A stretch of DNA of 64,000 nt from Candidatus Jettenia sp. (GCA_021650895.1 CP091278.1:355736-419735); one strand, 5' to 3'. Shown: positions 47,732 to 56,715, numbered from the stretch's first letter. Program-made: numbers and translations. Notes: generated from the sequence alone by a model not told the origin.

Positions 47732-50656
47732 TCAGATTTCAGCTCCTGAGTCTGCACGTAAATCAGCTTCTTTTTTTACGGTGTTCGATTGTTTAAAGAT
47801 CCAGAAATTGGTTATTCCGGGAATAAGCGATTTTAGTAAAACCCTTAATCGTCCGGCGGCATTAAAAGCCTGCAAATCATTGATCTCAAATTTTTCAACC
47901 GTGGCCTCTGTTAAAAACCAATCTTCATAGTCACAATTATATTTAAATCCCAGAACTTCCCTGTTTCGAACCCGGGGAAACCGGGTATAATTTTCCAATA
48001 ACCACCAATAATGTTTTTTCAGATAATCCTGATTTTGGAGATCGGTATCCTGTAAAGCCGCAACCATAAAATCGATCATTACTTCCCAGACAGCGCCCCA
48101 ACCGTGGTAAGCATTTTTTCCTAAAAGCTTCCATGGGGAAAGGCTCTTAGGATCCACACCGATCTTTTTTTCCCAGGGTGTTAACAGTAATTCGTATCCA
48201 TTCTTATCGGATAGCATCGGATTCGCTACCGAAAATCCTAAACTTTCTCCATTCTTATCGATGATAGCCAACCCACCCAGAGAGATTGGCAATTCTGTGG
48301 CGAGGATTAGTTCTTCTTCAATCCGCTCTCCCTTCATTGATTGTATAAAGGCTTTAAAACCAAGATCACTATGGAGGATTGGAATTGGCTTTTTACTTTT
48401 GTCGAGAGCCATGGTATACGTGCGAATTACTTTGGGGAACGGATTTCCGTTCGGAAGGAAGAATCTTTCCTCCAGATACTGGAATTGAAACCGTAAACTA
48501 TCTTCCCATTTCTTATCGTCCAAAAATTCTTCAGCAGTAAACCAGACCTTACCCATACCATGTTCTCTCAGATAATACCCTATCTTCATTTTTTTTAAAT
48601 CCTGAATGGAATTATCCTGGTTCTCTGGTTCATTATAAAAGTTTTTTAACCGCATTCGCCATTCATCTAACGGGTAAGTAATGAGAAAAGCTTTTTTCGT
48701 TTTTGTAACCCAACTTTCTATCTTTTCTTTTATCCTTTCATTCTCGAGGCGGAGGAAAGATTCTATGTTTTCAAAACTTTCTTCTGGAAAGGATAGTTTT
48801 GTTTTGGCAAGAAAGTCAAAAAAGATATTTTTTTTATGAATATTGTTTTTACATAACATCAAAAGGTGGAGCAGGTAGGGAACCCATACGGCATTTACAT
48901 CATAAGGATAGGTTCCCCGGGAAAAACTATTAACGGCGTCTCTCCAATTGGCAGAACTAGGATCGTTTTTCCTTTTTAAAGAAATAAGACCATTTCGGTT
49001 AATTATGTTGAGAACATTTTTTAAGTTCCGAAAGATAACCACCGCATTATTCAGGAGCCTATCTGGTTTTTGAGAAACAATAGCATAGCGGTTATTGCTA
49101 TCCGTATAGTTCAAAAATACCTTCATTTCCTCATTATTCATTTCGTTCAGTAATTCAAGGGTAGAAATAGCCATAAGAAAGTCTGTATCCCTCATCCGGT
49201 AATCATAATGCTCTTCCTTTCCTCTGTGAGTGCGGGAATCTATTTCGTGGGCGGCTTCACCTTGCTGATTTGCACGATTTAACAGTTGTTGTACCATCTT
49301 CTGTTGCGTAAGGATCAGAAGGAAAGGTTTGAGTAATACATGGGTGAATACGGTATCTCTTCCAAAATACGTCAGATAATTGAATGCACCGGCAACAACC
49401 GTATTATCCATTATTAAAAAAGAAAGGGATCGGTAGGCTATTTCAAGCATATTAAGCAAAGACATAATTTTTTCTTCAATCAGGTCTCCTCTGCTTTTTG
49501 CATCTTGCAAAAGGTGGATAAACTCTAAGGTCCTTTTTTGAAAAATATCACTGAGTTTAACAGGCTTTGGACGGAAGCGTTCCCTGGTCGTTTCAACGGT
49601 AAATTCGATATCTATCCTGAAAGAAACGCCTGATTTCAGGGGTATGATTTTATATACGGGTATCAGTATTTCTACTATTTCTATATCCTTTTTATAAAAA
49701 TCACAATACTTTTTATAGTGTGGAGGGAGAGATAGGATCTTATATTTTTCAGACGCTGGAATAACCTTGATCTCTTTAGCATTTTCAGAGAAATGGCGGA
49801 GCCTCAACTGTTTTTCCTCAAACCAATCGGGCCCTTTTTTTGTTATTTGTTTCAGTAAATCCCAACCCTTATCGCCCTTGTTCAGATAGCTTTCTACCTC
49901 ATCAAGCACAAAATAACTGAAAACTTCAAGATGCTCATCTTTCCGGATTTCTAAATCTTCGGGGGCGGTATGTTCGAGACCTTTCATAGTAACTTTGAGT
50001 AGATAGGTCTCATCAAGGATTGTTTTTTTTATTGTAAGAGATAGACAACCTTTATGATGTTCTATTTTTTCATAAGGTATCAGAGGAAAAATAGTAGATG
50101 AATCGTCTGCTAAATAACCGAACATATCTTTCAATGCCCTGATATCGGCATTTACTTCTATCATTCGCCGTAAATCTCTCAGACTACGCCCATCGCCCAG
50201 ATAGACCAGAAATTCGATTGGATAATCTCCTTCAACATCCAAATGAAACGAATCAGTTATTCCATAAGCTATGCCCCCAATATTAGAGTCTTTTATTTTG
50301 AGGGGGGTAAGTTGTAAGTCTCCTTTTACTGAATCAGGAAAAAAGGGGGAGAATTTAAATTGAGCAACAATATTTTTAAACAAGGCCAATAACAGTTCCG
50401 ATTGGCTATTTCGTGCTCGTATCCTCTTTCCAAATATTCCTGTTTCGGGGTCTAACTTTAATACCGTATGATGGGAGACCCATAATCCCTCATGAGAAGC
50501 AGCAAAAATCTCTGAAAATTTTTTTCCTGATAACGGAAACCAGATGTCTTTTAAAAAGCTTAAAATAGTCTTTGGAAAGGCGCCTTCAACATCATCTACC
50601 ATTGATTGTTGAAGAAGAGAACTAAGAAAACTATAGCGGGATTGATGGTCAAGCAT
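47732..50656 (-). CDS. Large putative (alpha/alpha)6-barrel glycosidase-like protein
   Basis: I do not recognise a named family with certainty. No signal peptide is seen. The middle contains AFNYLTYFGRDTVF, similar to the WFGRDT motif of glycogen-debranching and glucoamylase-type (alpha/alpha)6 barrels, and later NWRDAVNSFSRGTYPYDVNAVW, like the conserved loop before a catalytic acid. The first about 390 residues are beta-rich and may be an N-terminal sandwich domain. The frame opens at 50731, but ATG 50656 follows GAGAGAAA and overlaps the upstream NUDIX stop by eight bases (ATGCTTGA), indicating coupling. It is 974 aa. A role in intracellular polyglucan turnover is a reasonable guess. Confidence 0.6.
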   Translation of the reverse strand: MLDHQSRYSFLSSLLQQSMVDDVEGAFPKTILSFLKDIWFPLSGKKFSEIFAASHEGLWVSHHTVLKLDPETGIFGKRIRARNSQSELLLALFKNIVAQFKFSPFFPDSVKGDLQLTPLKIKDSNIGGIAYGITDSFHLDVEGDYPIEFLVYLGDGRSLRDLRRMIEVNADIRALKDMFGYLADDSSTIFPLIPYEKIEHHKGCLSLTIKKTILDETYLLKVTMKGLEHTAPEDLEIRKDEHLEVFSYFVLDEVESYLNKGDKGWDLLKQITKKGPDWFEEKQLRLRHFSENAKEIKVIPASEKYKILSLPPHYKKYCDFYKKDIEIVEILIPVYKIIPLKSGVSFRIDIEFTVETTRERFRPKPVKLSDIFQKRTLEFIHLLQDAKSRGDLIEEKIMSLLNMLEIAYRSLSFLIMDNTVVAGAFNYLTYFGRDTVFTHVLLKPFLLILTQQKMVQQLLNRANQQGEAAHEIDSRTHRGKEEHYDYRMRDTDFLMAISTLELLNEMNNEEMKVFLNYTDSNNRYAIVSQKPDRLLNNAVVIFRNLKNVLNIINRNGLISLKRKNDPSSANWRDAVNSFSRGTYPYDVNAVWVPYLLHLLMLCKNNIHKKNIFFDFLAKTKLSFPEESFENIESFLRLENERIKEKIESWVTKTKKAFLITYPLDEWRMRLKNFYNEPENQDNSIQDLKKMKIGYYLREHGMGKVWFTAEEFLDDKKWEDSLRFQFQYLEERFFLPNGNPFPKVIRTYTMALDKSKKPIPILHSDLGFKAFIQSMKGERIEEELILATELPISLGGLAIIDKNGESLGFSVANPMLSDKNGYELLLTPWEKKIGVDPKSLSPWKLLGKNAYHGWGAVWEVMIDFMVAALQDTDLQNQDYLKKHYWWLLENYTRFPRVRNREVLGFKYNCDYEDWFLTEATVEKFEINDLQAFNAAGRLRVLLKSLIPGITNFWIFKQSNTVKKEADLRADSGAEI

Positions 50657-51272
50657 GAAAATTTCTCTCATTTTTTGAGTCTTTCGTTTGACATGATTCT
50701 TCTCCTTTCCATTCAGGACAATCCCATACATTAAAAACTTTTGTAAGTGCTAAAAGGGCTAATGAATGTCTAAAATTGCCAGCTTGGATTTCATGGCGTA
50801 TTTCATCAAGGGTTAATGTTGTAACGATAATGTCCTCCTCTTCCTCCGGACACATTTCTTCTGTTTGATGAGCGTTTTTTGCATGCCAAAAATGACAAAC
50901 GTTATTCAAAAATGCCGGGTTTGGTTCAACAGAGCCGAGATAATGCCATTCGGAACTGGTATACCCCGTCTCTTCTCTCAATTCTCGTATTGCTGCTGTT
51001 TTTGAATCTTCTCCCTGATCAACCATGCCGCCTGGCGTTTCGGTAGTAATCTTTTCTACACCAAACCTGAACTGTTTTACAACCACAATCTCATCTTTTT
51101 GTGTAGTAGCAACAATATTAACCCAATCATTTGCTTCAAAAACTAATCGTTTCAATTCTTTTTGGCTTTTTGGATGTTTTAACCAATCAAAGCGCACTTG
51201 CAGAATTTTAAAATCCGGTCCTTTTTCTATACGCTGTTTTTGCCAAACCTCTGGTTTCTTATATTTATCCAT
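50649..51272 (-). CDS. NUDIX hydrolase (ADP-ribose/nucleotide-sugar pyrophosphatase type)
   Basis: The NUDIX box is complete: GMVDQGEDSKTAAIRELREETGY, matching Gx5Ex7REUxEExGU. The flanking VVKQFRFGVEKITTETPGG is typical of the ADP-ribose and sugar-nucleotide pyrophosphatase subgroup. At 207 aa it is of normal length and has no signal peptide. Its stop codon overlaps the start of the large glycosidase-like gene, so the two products may act in one pathway, for example controlling ADP-glucose. That link is inferred from the overlap. Confidence 0.9.
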   Translation of the reverse strand: MDKYKKPEVWQKQRIEKGPDFKILQVRFDWLKHPKSQKELKRLVFEANDWVNIVATTQKDEIVVVKQFRFGVEKITTETPGGMVDQGEDSKTAAIRELREETGYTSSEWHYLGSVEPNPAFLNNVCHFWHAKNAHQTEEMCPEEEEDIIVTTLTLDEIRHEIQAGNFRHSLALLALTKVFNVWDCPEWKGEESCQTKDSKNERNFHA

Positions 51273-51312
51273 ATCTGTATCCCAGGTAATAATTCTTTAT
51301 CACCTATTTTCG

Positions 51313-51401
51313 TGCATAGAAAATTCAAATAAACTACGTAGTGGCAAGGCGTGCCTTGCCACTACACGTTACTAAAGTTGCCGAAGACCTATTTTAAATA
51401 A
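51313..51401. repeat. Bracketed palindromic repeat, MITE-free version
   Basis: GCATAGAAAATTCAAATAAA, then the 28-bp palindrome at 51338-51365, then GCCGAAGACCTATTTTAAA. The same arrangement at 37139-37412 is interrupted by the MITE. Confidence 0.7.
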
Positions 51402-51467
51402 TTATAAGAATTTAATGCAAGGGAAACTATCAATAAAAAGTGAAATAGTACGTATGCAACATGATAC

Positions 51468-51496
51468 TTGCACTCCGATACAGGATATGATAAAAT
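51468..51496 (+). promoter_or_regulatory. Candidate sigma-70 promoter for the SYLF gene
   Basis: TTGCAC, 17 bases, TAAAAT, about 95 bp upstream of the start codon. Confidence 0.45.
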
Positions 51497-51593
51497 CCCT
51501 CACTTATTTATCTCCTTTCTGTTATCTGGCAAATTTCAAGTATTCATCTCATAGTAATTAGGTTATCTTACAAATTCTTTCTCGAGGAAAAAA

Positions 51594-52157
51594 ATGAAAA
51601 AAGCACTTATTAAGAGCTTTATCGCATTAAGCATTACCGTTGTGTTTACTATGCCTGCATATGCGGGATGGAACCCGCTTGATGCTGAAACAGCAGAAGA
51701 TCGGGATATTACGAATACACAAGTTGCGGCATCTGTTACAAATTTTAAAAATCACTATCCAAGCTTGAAGGTCTATTTTGAGAAGGCTTATGGTTACGCC
51801 ATATTTCCAACCGTTACAAAAGGAGGCGCCGGTATTGGAGCCGCTCATGGCAAAGGAGAAGTCTATGAACAGGGAACTATGATTGGTACTGCGAGTCTGG
51901 TACAAGTAACTCTTGGTGTCCAGCTTGGCGGGCAGCTCTACAGTGAAATTGTCTTTTTTAAAGATAAAGAAACACTCGAAGACTTCAAGACAGGTAATCT
52001 TAAACTAGGGGCGAGAGCCTCTGCTGTAGCCGCAGCCGATGGGATTTCTCTTGATGCCGACTATAATAACGGTGTTGCAATCTTTACTCTGACTAAAAAT
52101 GGTTTAATGTATGAGGCGGCAATAGGTGGGCAAAAGTTTAAGTTCACACCAAAGTAA
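51594..52157 (+). CDS. Secreted SYLF/YSC84-domain lipid-binding protein
   Basis: A signal peptide (KSFIALSITVVFTMPAYA) precedes a SYLF domain: YFEKAYGYAIFPTVTKGGAGIGAAHGKG, QVTLGVQLGGQLYSEIVFF and a glycine-rich tail. Family members bind phosphoinositides in eukaryotes; bacterial ones are exported and poorly understood. At 187 aa it contains essentially only this domain. It is preceded by a good promoter candidate and followed by a stretch without genes, so it is probably transcribed alone. Confidence 0.88.
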   Translation: MKKALIKSFIALSITVVFTMPAYAGWNPLDAETAEDRDITNTQVAASVTNFKNHYPSLKVYFEKAYGYAIFPTVTKGGAGIGAAHGKGEVYEQGTMIGTASLVQVTLGVQLGGQLYSEIVFFKDKETLEDFKTGNLKLGARASAVAAADGISLDADYNNGVAIFTLTKNGLMYEAAIGGQKFKFTPK

Positions 52158-52613
52158 GATATTTGTTTCCTGTTTGGAATATCAACGGTAAGGGAAAAAG
52201 TCGGATCTTTGGCTATATGTAAGGGTATGATAATGTATGGGATTCTTAAAAATGTCATCTATGAAAAAGCATGTCAAGAAAAAATAATGTCCCTGTTGAC
52301 AAAAAAACAAAGGAACTGTTTTCTTGCCATGCGTCCTTCCCGCTTAACTGGGGCTAATCAAGCTATTAAAGTATCGAGTGCATGAATGACAAACGGGTTA
52401 TTATCGTTCTCTTTCTCTTACCTTCTCTGAAATACCTTTGGCAATCGGTTTTCAGTCATCTATCGGTGCTCTTTGCTGAGCATGGTAATTTTAGATTTAA
52501 ACGAGGGCGGATCAACCATTGCGTTGGACCTCTTTGGGTCAATGACATTTGGATCTCATCCCTCTCTCAAGAAAACAAGTGCGAACCAGCCTTTCATGCC
52601 TTCTTACCCTGTT
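52158..52613. other. Non-coding stretch between SYLF gene and transposase
   Basis: About 450 bp with small overlapping plus-strand frames (52382-52621 and 52473-52679) that lack ribosome-binding sites and family resemblance. Part may belong to the insertion sequence, whose left boundary I cannot place. Confidence 0.45.
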
Positions 52614-53624
52614 TTACTTGATGAGATTGCCGGTGATCAGTCTGTCATTATATTTCTCACTCTTCCTCCATACGCTTAAAGATATTGCCGCTATCTTACG
52701 ACATACTGCATTATAGGCATTGTCATGACTGATACCTTTCAATCGCAAGGTATCGTAATAATTCCGTAAACCGCTCTTACCCTTTAAAGCCGAATGTCCT
52801 GCCATCTTGTATACGCATTTTAATATCCGATTTCCCCAAATCTTTTCACTCCCATATCCCCTGCCGTCACTTATCCTCCTATGCCTCACCAACCCACAGT
52901 AGCTGTAATATTTGTACTTACTGCTAAATCTCTCCGGGTCTATTACCTGGGAGACGATCTTCGCCGCCTGGATACTCCCAATACCGGGAATGCTCTTGAG
53001 ATATTTTATCTCTTGAAATCCCTTACTGCATCGAACGATCTCTTTTCCATATTCCTGCCTGCTTTCTTCCATCTTCTCTAAAAGCTGATAGATCTGCGTA
53101 CCAATAAATTTAAAGTCTGCTCGCTCTAATCCTTCAAGGAAACTCTCATCGTTATATAACGCTTCACCTTTGACTTTCTTCCCACTTTTCCGAAATAAGG
53201 ATTTGTATCGGTTCTTTAGCCTCACACCTTCTTCAATGAAATCCTGATACCCTGACATTAAACTCCTCAACCGTTCCCGCTTTGAACCATCATGATATAC
53301 AGCTACGAGAAAGCCTCCTCGTAAAAGATTCGATAGCTTCCGGGCATCCATCTTGTCCGTCTTTTTCTTCTTGTAGTCACCATTTGCTACTGGATTGCAT
53401 ACGATCAACTCATCTACTTCTGGTCTTAATATCTCATAGAGCCAGTTGCTTAATTCACACTCTTCAAAGGTCAGTTTCTTAACACCCTCTATGCCCCTCA
53501 AATACTTCACCAAAAGCCGACCGTTACTCTCAATCGTCGTGTTGTCTACTTCCCTCCCTCTTTCATCCATTACATTGAATGTACATGTTGACGAATGTGC
53601 ATCCAATCCTATATACTTTATCAT
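52614..53624 (-). CDS. IS110-family transposase
   Basis: The N-terminal DEDD RuvC-like domain has GLDAHSS, FEECELS and TDKMDARKL. The C-terminal Transposase_20 domain has LKSIPGIGSIQAAKIVSQV and a serine in GHSALKGKSGLRNYYD, the position of the nucleophile in this family. At 336 aa it is full length and uninterrupted, so it may be active. AAAGGAGG lies upstream of the start. Family members use a structured bridge RNA encoded in non-coding DNA next to the gene to choose target sites; see the finding for 53625-53760. Confidence 0.9.
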   Translation of the reverse strand: MIKYIGLDAHSSTCTFNVMDERGREVDNTTIESNGRLLVKYLRGIEGVKKLTFEECELSNWLYEILRPEVDELIVCNPVANGDYKKKKTDKMDARKLSNLLRGGFLVAVYHDGSKRERLRSLMSGYQDFIEEGVRLKNRYKSLFRKSGKKVKGEALYNDESFLEGLERADFKFIGTQIYQLLEKMEESRQEYGKEIVRCSKGFQEIKYLKSIPGIGSIQAAKIVSQVIDPERFSSKYKYYSYCGLVRHRRISDGRGYGSEKIWGNRILKCVYKMAGHSALKGKSGLRNYYDTLRLKGISHDNAYNAVCRKIAAISLSVWRKSEKYNDRLITGNLIK

Positions 53625-53928
53625 ACAGCCTCCTTTCCAAGGTTTAAAGTCTTACTCTACCTTCATTGGTGGTCTAAAGCCTTTATGATATTTAATATCA
53701 CAAAAGGTTATTGCCTGTTCAAGGCTTTTTAACCTCCTTGGAAGGACGCTGCTTTCTCATATTACCATTGCGAGGGTTTTTTCCGAAGCAATCCCAAAGA
53801 CAGAGATTGCTTCGGAAAAGGCCCTCGCAATGACTCAATAGGTAGTCTTTTCCCTGTTGAAGAGAGGATATGTTCGATTTCATCCTTTGGCTACTATGGT
53901 TTGTCCATGCCTAACCCATATATAAGAT
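53625..53928. other. Upstream non-coding region of the IS110 element
   Basis: Contains paired segments CCTCCTTTCCAAGG (53630-53643) and CCTCCTTGGAAGG (53733-53745), the small palindrome GATATTTAATATC, and a copy of the CATTGCGAGG palindrome (53762-53836). No gene. The segment next to the transposase is a candidate for bridge RNA. Confidence 0.5.
53762..53836. repeat. Stand-alone copy of the MITE core palindrome
   Basis: CATTGCGAGGGTTTTTTCCG and its complement enclose GAAGCAATC...GATTGCTTCGG. It matches the centre of the two MITEs but has no ACACTGTCAA ends, so the palindrome also exists as an independent repeat. Confidence 0.7.
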
Positions 53929-54189
53929 TTAAAAGGGAGGGGCGGTATATCGATCGAGAAATTCCAGATATTCGTATGCTTCCTCGAACGTTTGTCCACA
54001 CATTTCTTTTGAGGGTATAAGATTTGAACAGACCTTAGGTTTTTCTGGTTTGCCGAAAAGGAGACAACGATTATCCGGACCGAGCTGTACACATCGGATG
54101 CCAGCAAGTTTACCATTTGGCATTCCCGGTATTGGGGATGAAATTGACAGTGCAATACAACAAGCTCCACAGCCTATTCTACATTTCAC
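53929..54189 (-). CDS. YkgJ-family cysteine-cluster protein
   Basis: Small protein (86 aa) beginning MKCRIGCGACCIALSISSPI, the CxxxCxxCC signature of the YkgJ family, followed by further cysteines in GIRCVQLGPDNRCLLFG and KVCSNLIPSKEMCG. The family is thought to bind zinc or an iron-sulfur cluster; the reaction is unknown. The start is GTG, with GGAG eight bases upstream. It lies between an IS110 element and a repeat, with no operon partner. Confidence 0.85.
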   Translation of the reverse strand: MKCRIGCGACCIALSISSPIPGMPNGKLAGIRCVQLGPDNRCLLFGKPEKPKVCSNLIPSKEMCGQTFEEAYEYLEFLDRYTAPPF

Positions 54190-54209
54190 GGAATATCTCC
54201 TATTAAAGA

Positions 54210-54290
54210 GTAGGGCAAGGCTTTAGCCTTGCCTTCTCACCTGAACACATACACATATACGGGAAGAGCAATCCCGAAGGTTGCTCTACA
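54210..54290. repeat. Double-hairpin intergenic repeat (copy 4)
   Basis: GTAGGGCAAGGCTTTAGCCT followed, after CACCTGAACACATACAC, by GGGAAGAGCAATCCCGAAGG and TTGCTCTACA. Same orientation as the copy at 16794-16868. Confidence 0.65.
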
Positions 54291-54327
54291 GAACTGGACT
54301 CTCTATGCATGTAAATGAAAACTTTAT

Positions 54328-54813
54328 CTACCTTCCCCATTTACCGTTTATCTCAATTATATCCAGTCTCAACATCCCTAAATTCCTGTATATTTTATCA
54401 TTCGACAGGGATTCTTGTTTTATTTTGTCAGGATTGTCTTCCAGATGATATAAGAGGATGTCCATTGCGTGTTTCTTTTCTTCTAACGTTTCCACAAGAT
54501 ACATGTTTCCCCAGATGATTACCGACCGGAATTCATGTGCGCAATCGTTCATAATATAGCCTCTATCTTCTATAATGGTTGCACATACATGGGGGTTATC
54601 TTTAATAAATTCACATTTCAAACCTTTCTGTCTGCTATGAAAATAGAGTGCATTTTTTATTTCATCATAGCCATAGCTCAGCGTAACAATATATGGCTCA
54701 TTATTTTTGCACATTGCAATCGTAGTGTATTTTCCCTTTTTTATTATTGCAAGTAATTCCTTCGGCTCCTTTATTTCTCTTTCTTTTTTCTGCAGGTGAT
54801 ATCGTGGTATCAT
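54328..54813 (-). CDS. Pyridoxamine-5'-phosphate-oxidase-like flavin split-barrel protein
   Basis: The FMN-binding split-barrel fold is suggested by TIAMCKNNEPYIVTLSYGYDE, LYFHSRQKGLKCEFIKDNPHVCATII and the central EFRSVIIWGNMYLVET strand, an arrangement typical of the NimA/PNPOx-like subgroup. At 161 aa the length is normal, with no signal peptide. Members reduce or oxidise various small molecules with flavin, and true PNPOx residues cannot be confirmed. It has no evident operon partner. Confidence 0.8.
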   Translation of the reverse strand: MIPRYHLQKKEREIKEPKELLAIIKKGKYTTIAMCKNNEPYIVTLSYGYDEIKNALYFHSRQKGLKCEFIKDNPHVCATIIEDRGYIMNDCAHEFRSVIIWGNMYLVETLEEKKHAMDILLYHLEDNPDKIKQESLSNDKIYRNLGMLRLDIIEINGKWGR

Positions 54814-54896
54814 AAAAAATATTGTAACAATTACATAATTTTTTCATCGGTAAGGCTACGTAGACTTTGAATATACTTTAAGAAGGGATAAAATAC

Positions 54897-55355
54897 CTAT
54901 AGGCCAAATTTATTAACAAGATGGACTATGACTGATGTATCTTCTTTACCAACTTGAAACTTAACATCATCCCACCTTGGATGGCGCCTTATTTTTTGAA
55001 CGTCAAGCCTTGAAAACCCGATAGGTTCCTCCGGTATTCCGAGAATGCCACTCCTTTCTAATTTACCGCTATTATTAAGGTCATGATATGCAGAAAGAGA
55101 GTACACCCCTGGCTGTAGGTTTTTAATCCTATATTTCCTGAAATTCTCAGTAGATTCAATAAGTTGTGCATCTATAGTGCTATACCCCTTATCTCTCTTC
55201 TCGTGGCATTCTTCACTATTACACAGTGAAAATTGGACAGGGGCTTTATTATGATGGGTAAATCTATCCACAGTAATAGTTACATCTCCAGCAAAAATTT
55301 GCTGAGAAAACAAGATGGATATGAAACTTAACCAAATTAAGATTATTTTTCTCAT
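54897..55355 (-). CDS. Secreted DUF2141-like protein
   Basis: Signal peptide (KIILIWLSFISILFSQQIFA) followed by a single small beta-rich domain with VQFSLCNSEEC, LQPGVYSLSAYHDLNNSGKL and GIPEEPIGFSR, the pattern of DUF2141. No enzyme function is known for the family. The frame is open to 55421, but ATG 55355 has GGAGG eight bases upstream and begins exactly at the signal peptide. The two Cys in the first half could form a disulfide. Confidence 0.82.
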   Translation of the reverse strand: MRKIILIWLSFISILFSQQIFAGDVTITVDRFTHHNKAPVQFSLCNSEECHEKRDKGYSTIDAQLIESTENFRKYRIKNLQPGVYSLSAYHDLNNSGKLERSGILGIPEEPIGFSRLDVQKIRRHPRWDDVKFQVGKEDTSVIVHLVNKFGL

Positions 55356-55505
55356 CTTCACTTCCTCCATCAAGAGTATTTTGTTAAGGTAAAAGAAAAG
55401 GGTAATTTGATAGTAGAGCAAACCTTTTGGTCTGCCTTTGCAGGGTTAAAACCCATATGCATCAAGCTAAGAATCATGTTCCATAAAAAAGGAGATATCT
55501 CCTTG

Positions 55506-55570
55506 TAAAAAGAACAACGTGTGTTCATGTTCCCCTCTAATCCCTCCTGACTCACCTTTAAAAAGGGGAG
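55506..55570. repeat. Dispersed repeat shared with 17514-17562 (inverted)
   Basis: GAACAACGTGTGTTCATGTT followed by CCCCTCTAATCCCTCCTGAC is the reverse complement of the sequence just right of copy A of the terminal-inverted-repeat element. Confidence 0.55.
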
Positions 55571-55698
55571 GAAAGAAGGATAAGTTTAGAAAAGGGGGAA
55601 AGAAGGAAGGATTTTCCCTTGAGAAAAGTTTGCCCGATCAAACATTTCCCCCTTTCTAAAGCTAATAAAAAATATTAAATATTTTCCCCTTTTCTAAA

Positions 55699-55938
55699 CT
55701 TATCCTTACCCACATCTTTAAATACCACAAAGAGCACGAAGTACACGAAGAATAAGAGAGTTCCAAATCTCAATAAATTCTTTTTACGATCGATCCCTTC
55801 TTGAGGCGAAGCAACACACCCCTACCTCAATTGTAAAGACGCAAAATCTTGCTTCTCTCCGTTCTTCTTTCTTCGTGTACTTCGTGGTTTACCTTGCTTC
55901 TACCTTCGCTCCCTCCCTAACTTGTGGGTAAGGATAAG
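55699..55938. mobile_element. Terminal-inverted-repeat element, copy C (240 bp, inverted)
   Basis: Perfect ends CTTATCCTTACCCACA and TGTGGGTAAGGATAAG (16 of 16 complementary) enclose the inner pair CACGAAGTACACGAAGAA and TTCTTCGTGTACTTCGTGG. It is the most compact of the three copies and probably nearest to the basic unit. Confidence 0.7.
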
Positions 55939-56000
55939 TTTTCTAAAGGGGGATTATGTTATTCTTCACCGTTTCCACATGTTAGCTTGATGCATATGGG
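55939..56000. repeat. Dispersed repeat shared with 16915-16998 (inverted)
   Basis: GGGGGATTATGTTATTCTTC, CACCGTTTCCACATGTTAGC and TTGATGCATATGG are the reverse complement of the segment at 16915-16975. A shorter piece recurs at 55450-55475. Confidence 0.6.
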
Positions 56001-56267
56001 GTCAAAGCCCGACCCTGCGTGCGGTTTTTTTCCTGTTTATTCAGGATCTTTCTGTCCGATTCCATCGTTTTCGAAACTATGGTCTTATCTTATAGCACGA
56101 GCTCAAATTATTTTCAAGAAATTAAAGGTTATGAATGGAAATTAGATTTATCATTGTTTTGCCAGTAAATTATTATATCATTACAGAAGCAAAATATGAT
56201 CACCCTTATACCGCTCATACTTTGGAAAGGTGATATTTATTATCCTATAGCTAGCGGGAGGAGTTTT

Positions 56268-56713
56268 ATGGGTAGAGTGAAAAATCTTCCAAAATTCATT
56301 CATCTGAAAACACCTTTTCGTTATTTTGTAAATAAGATAATACGCATCTCAACAGAATAAGATCCGAGAAATACGATTTAGCAGTTAATGTGAGCTGCTC
56401 ACAGTCAGCCATGTGTTCACTTATTGTAGAATTTTCAGGTGCAGGTCTCCATGTAGGAGCAAAAGGAAAGTGGGATCGATGGTTTAACATTTCTATTCAA
56501 AAGCCAACCGAAATCAACAAATATCTGACTCTTCCGGTACATCTGGCTTGTGCATTAGGTGTGCGTACAATTGTACTATTTCAGAATTCGAATTTTAAAC
56601 GATGGGGACCTCCAACAGAGATAGCTCAAATTGTCTATAAAGACGGTGGTATCTCAGCCGAACATGTTTTAAAAATTTCCCTCTTAGAATTATACAGCAA
56701 GGAGATTACCTGA
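56268..56713 (+). pseudogene. Decayed family 9 glycosyltransferase (heptosyltransferase-like)
   Basis: ATG 56268 follows GGGAGGAG, but the frame stops after 30 codons (MGRVKNLPKFIHLKTPFRYF...). About 10 bp on, another frame gives KYDLAVNVSCSQSAMCSLIVEFSGAGLHVG, the N-terminal heptosyltransferase core. It then jumps at KPTEINKYLT directly to LPVHLACALGVRTIVLF and KRWGPP, the C-terminal core. A frameshift and a large internal deletion make it non-functional. It sits 2 bp before a cytochrome gene. Confidence 0.75.
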
Positions 56714-56715
56714 TA

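Larger units (their letters stand above)
51273..51593. other. Divergent intergenic region with palindrome and promoter
   Basis: About 320 bp between divergent genes. It contains an uninterrupted copy of the bracketed repeat (51313-51401) that serves as the empty site for the MITE, and a TTGCAC/TAAAAT promoter candidate (51468-51496). No gene. Confidence 0.6.
55356..56267. other. Repeat-filled gap, no intact gene
   Basis: About 0.9 kb composed mainly of dispersed repeats: the segment at 55506-55570, stretches of TTTCCCCTTTCTAAA type, copy C of the terminal-inverted-repeat element (55699-55938) and a segment shared with the 16.9 kb region (55939-56000). The short frames here are repeat-derived. 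Confidence 0.65.

Noticed and set aside
52382-52679. Two small plus-strand frames left of the IS110 transposase
   Set aside because: They overlap each other and run into the transposase gene antisense, lack ribosome-binding sites and show no family features.
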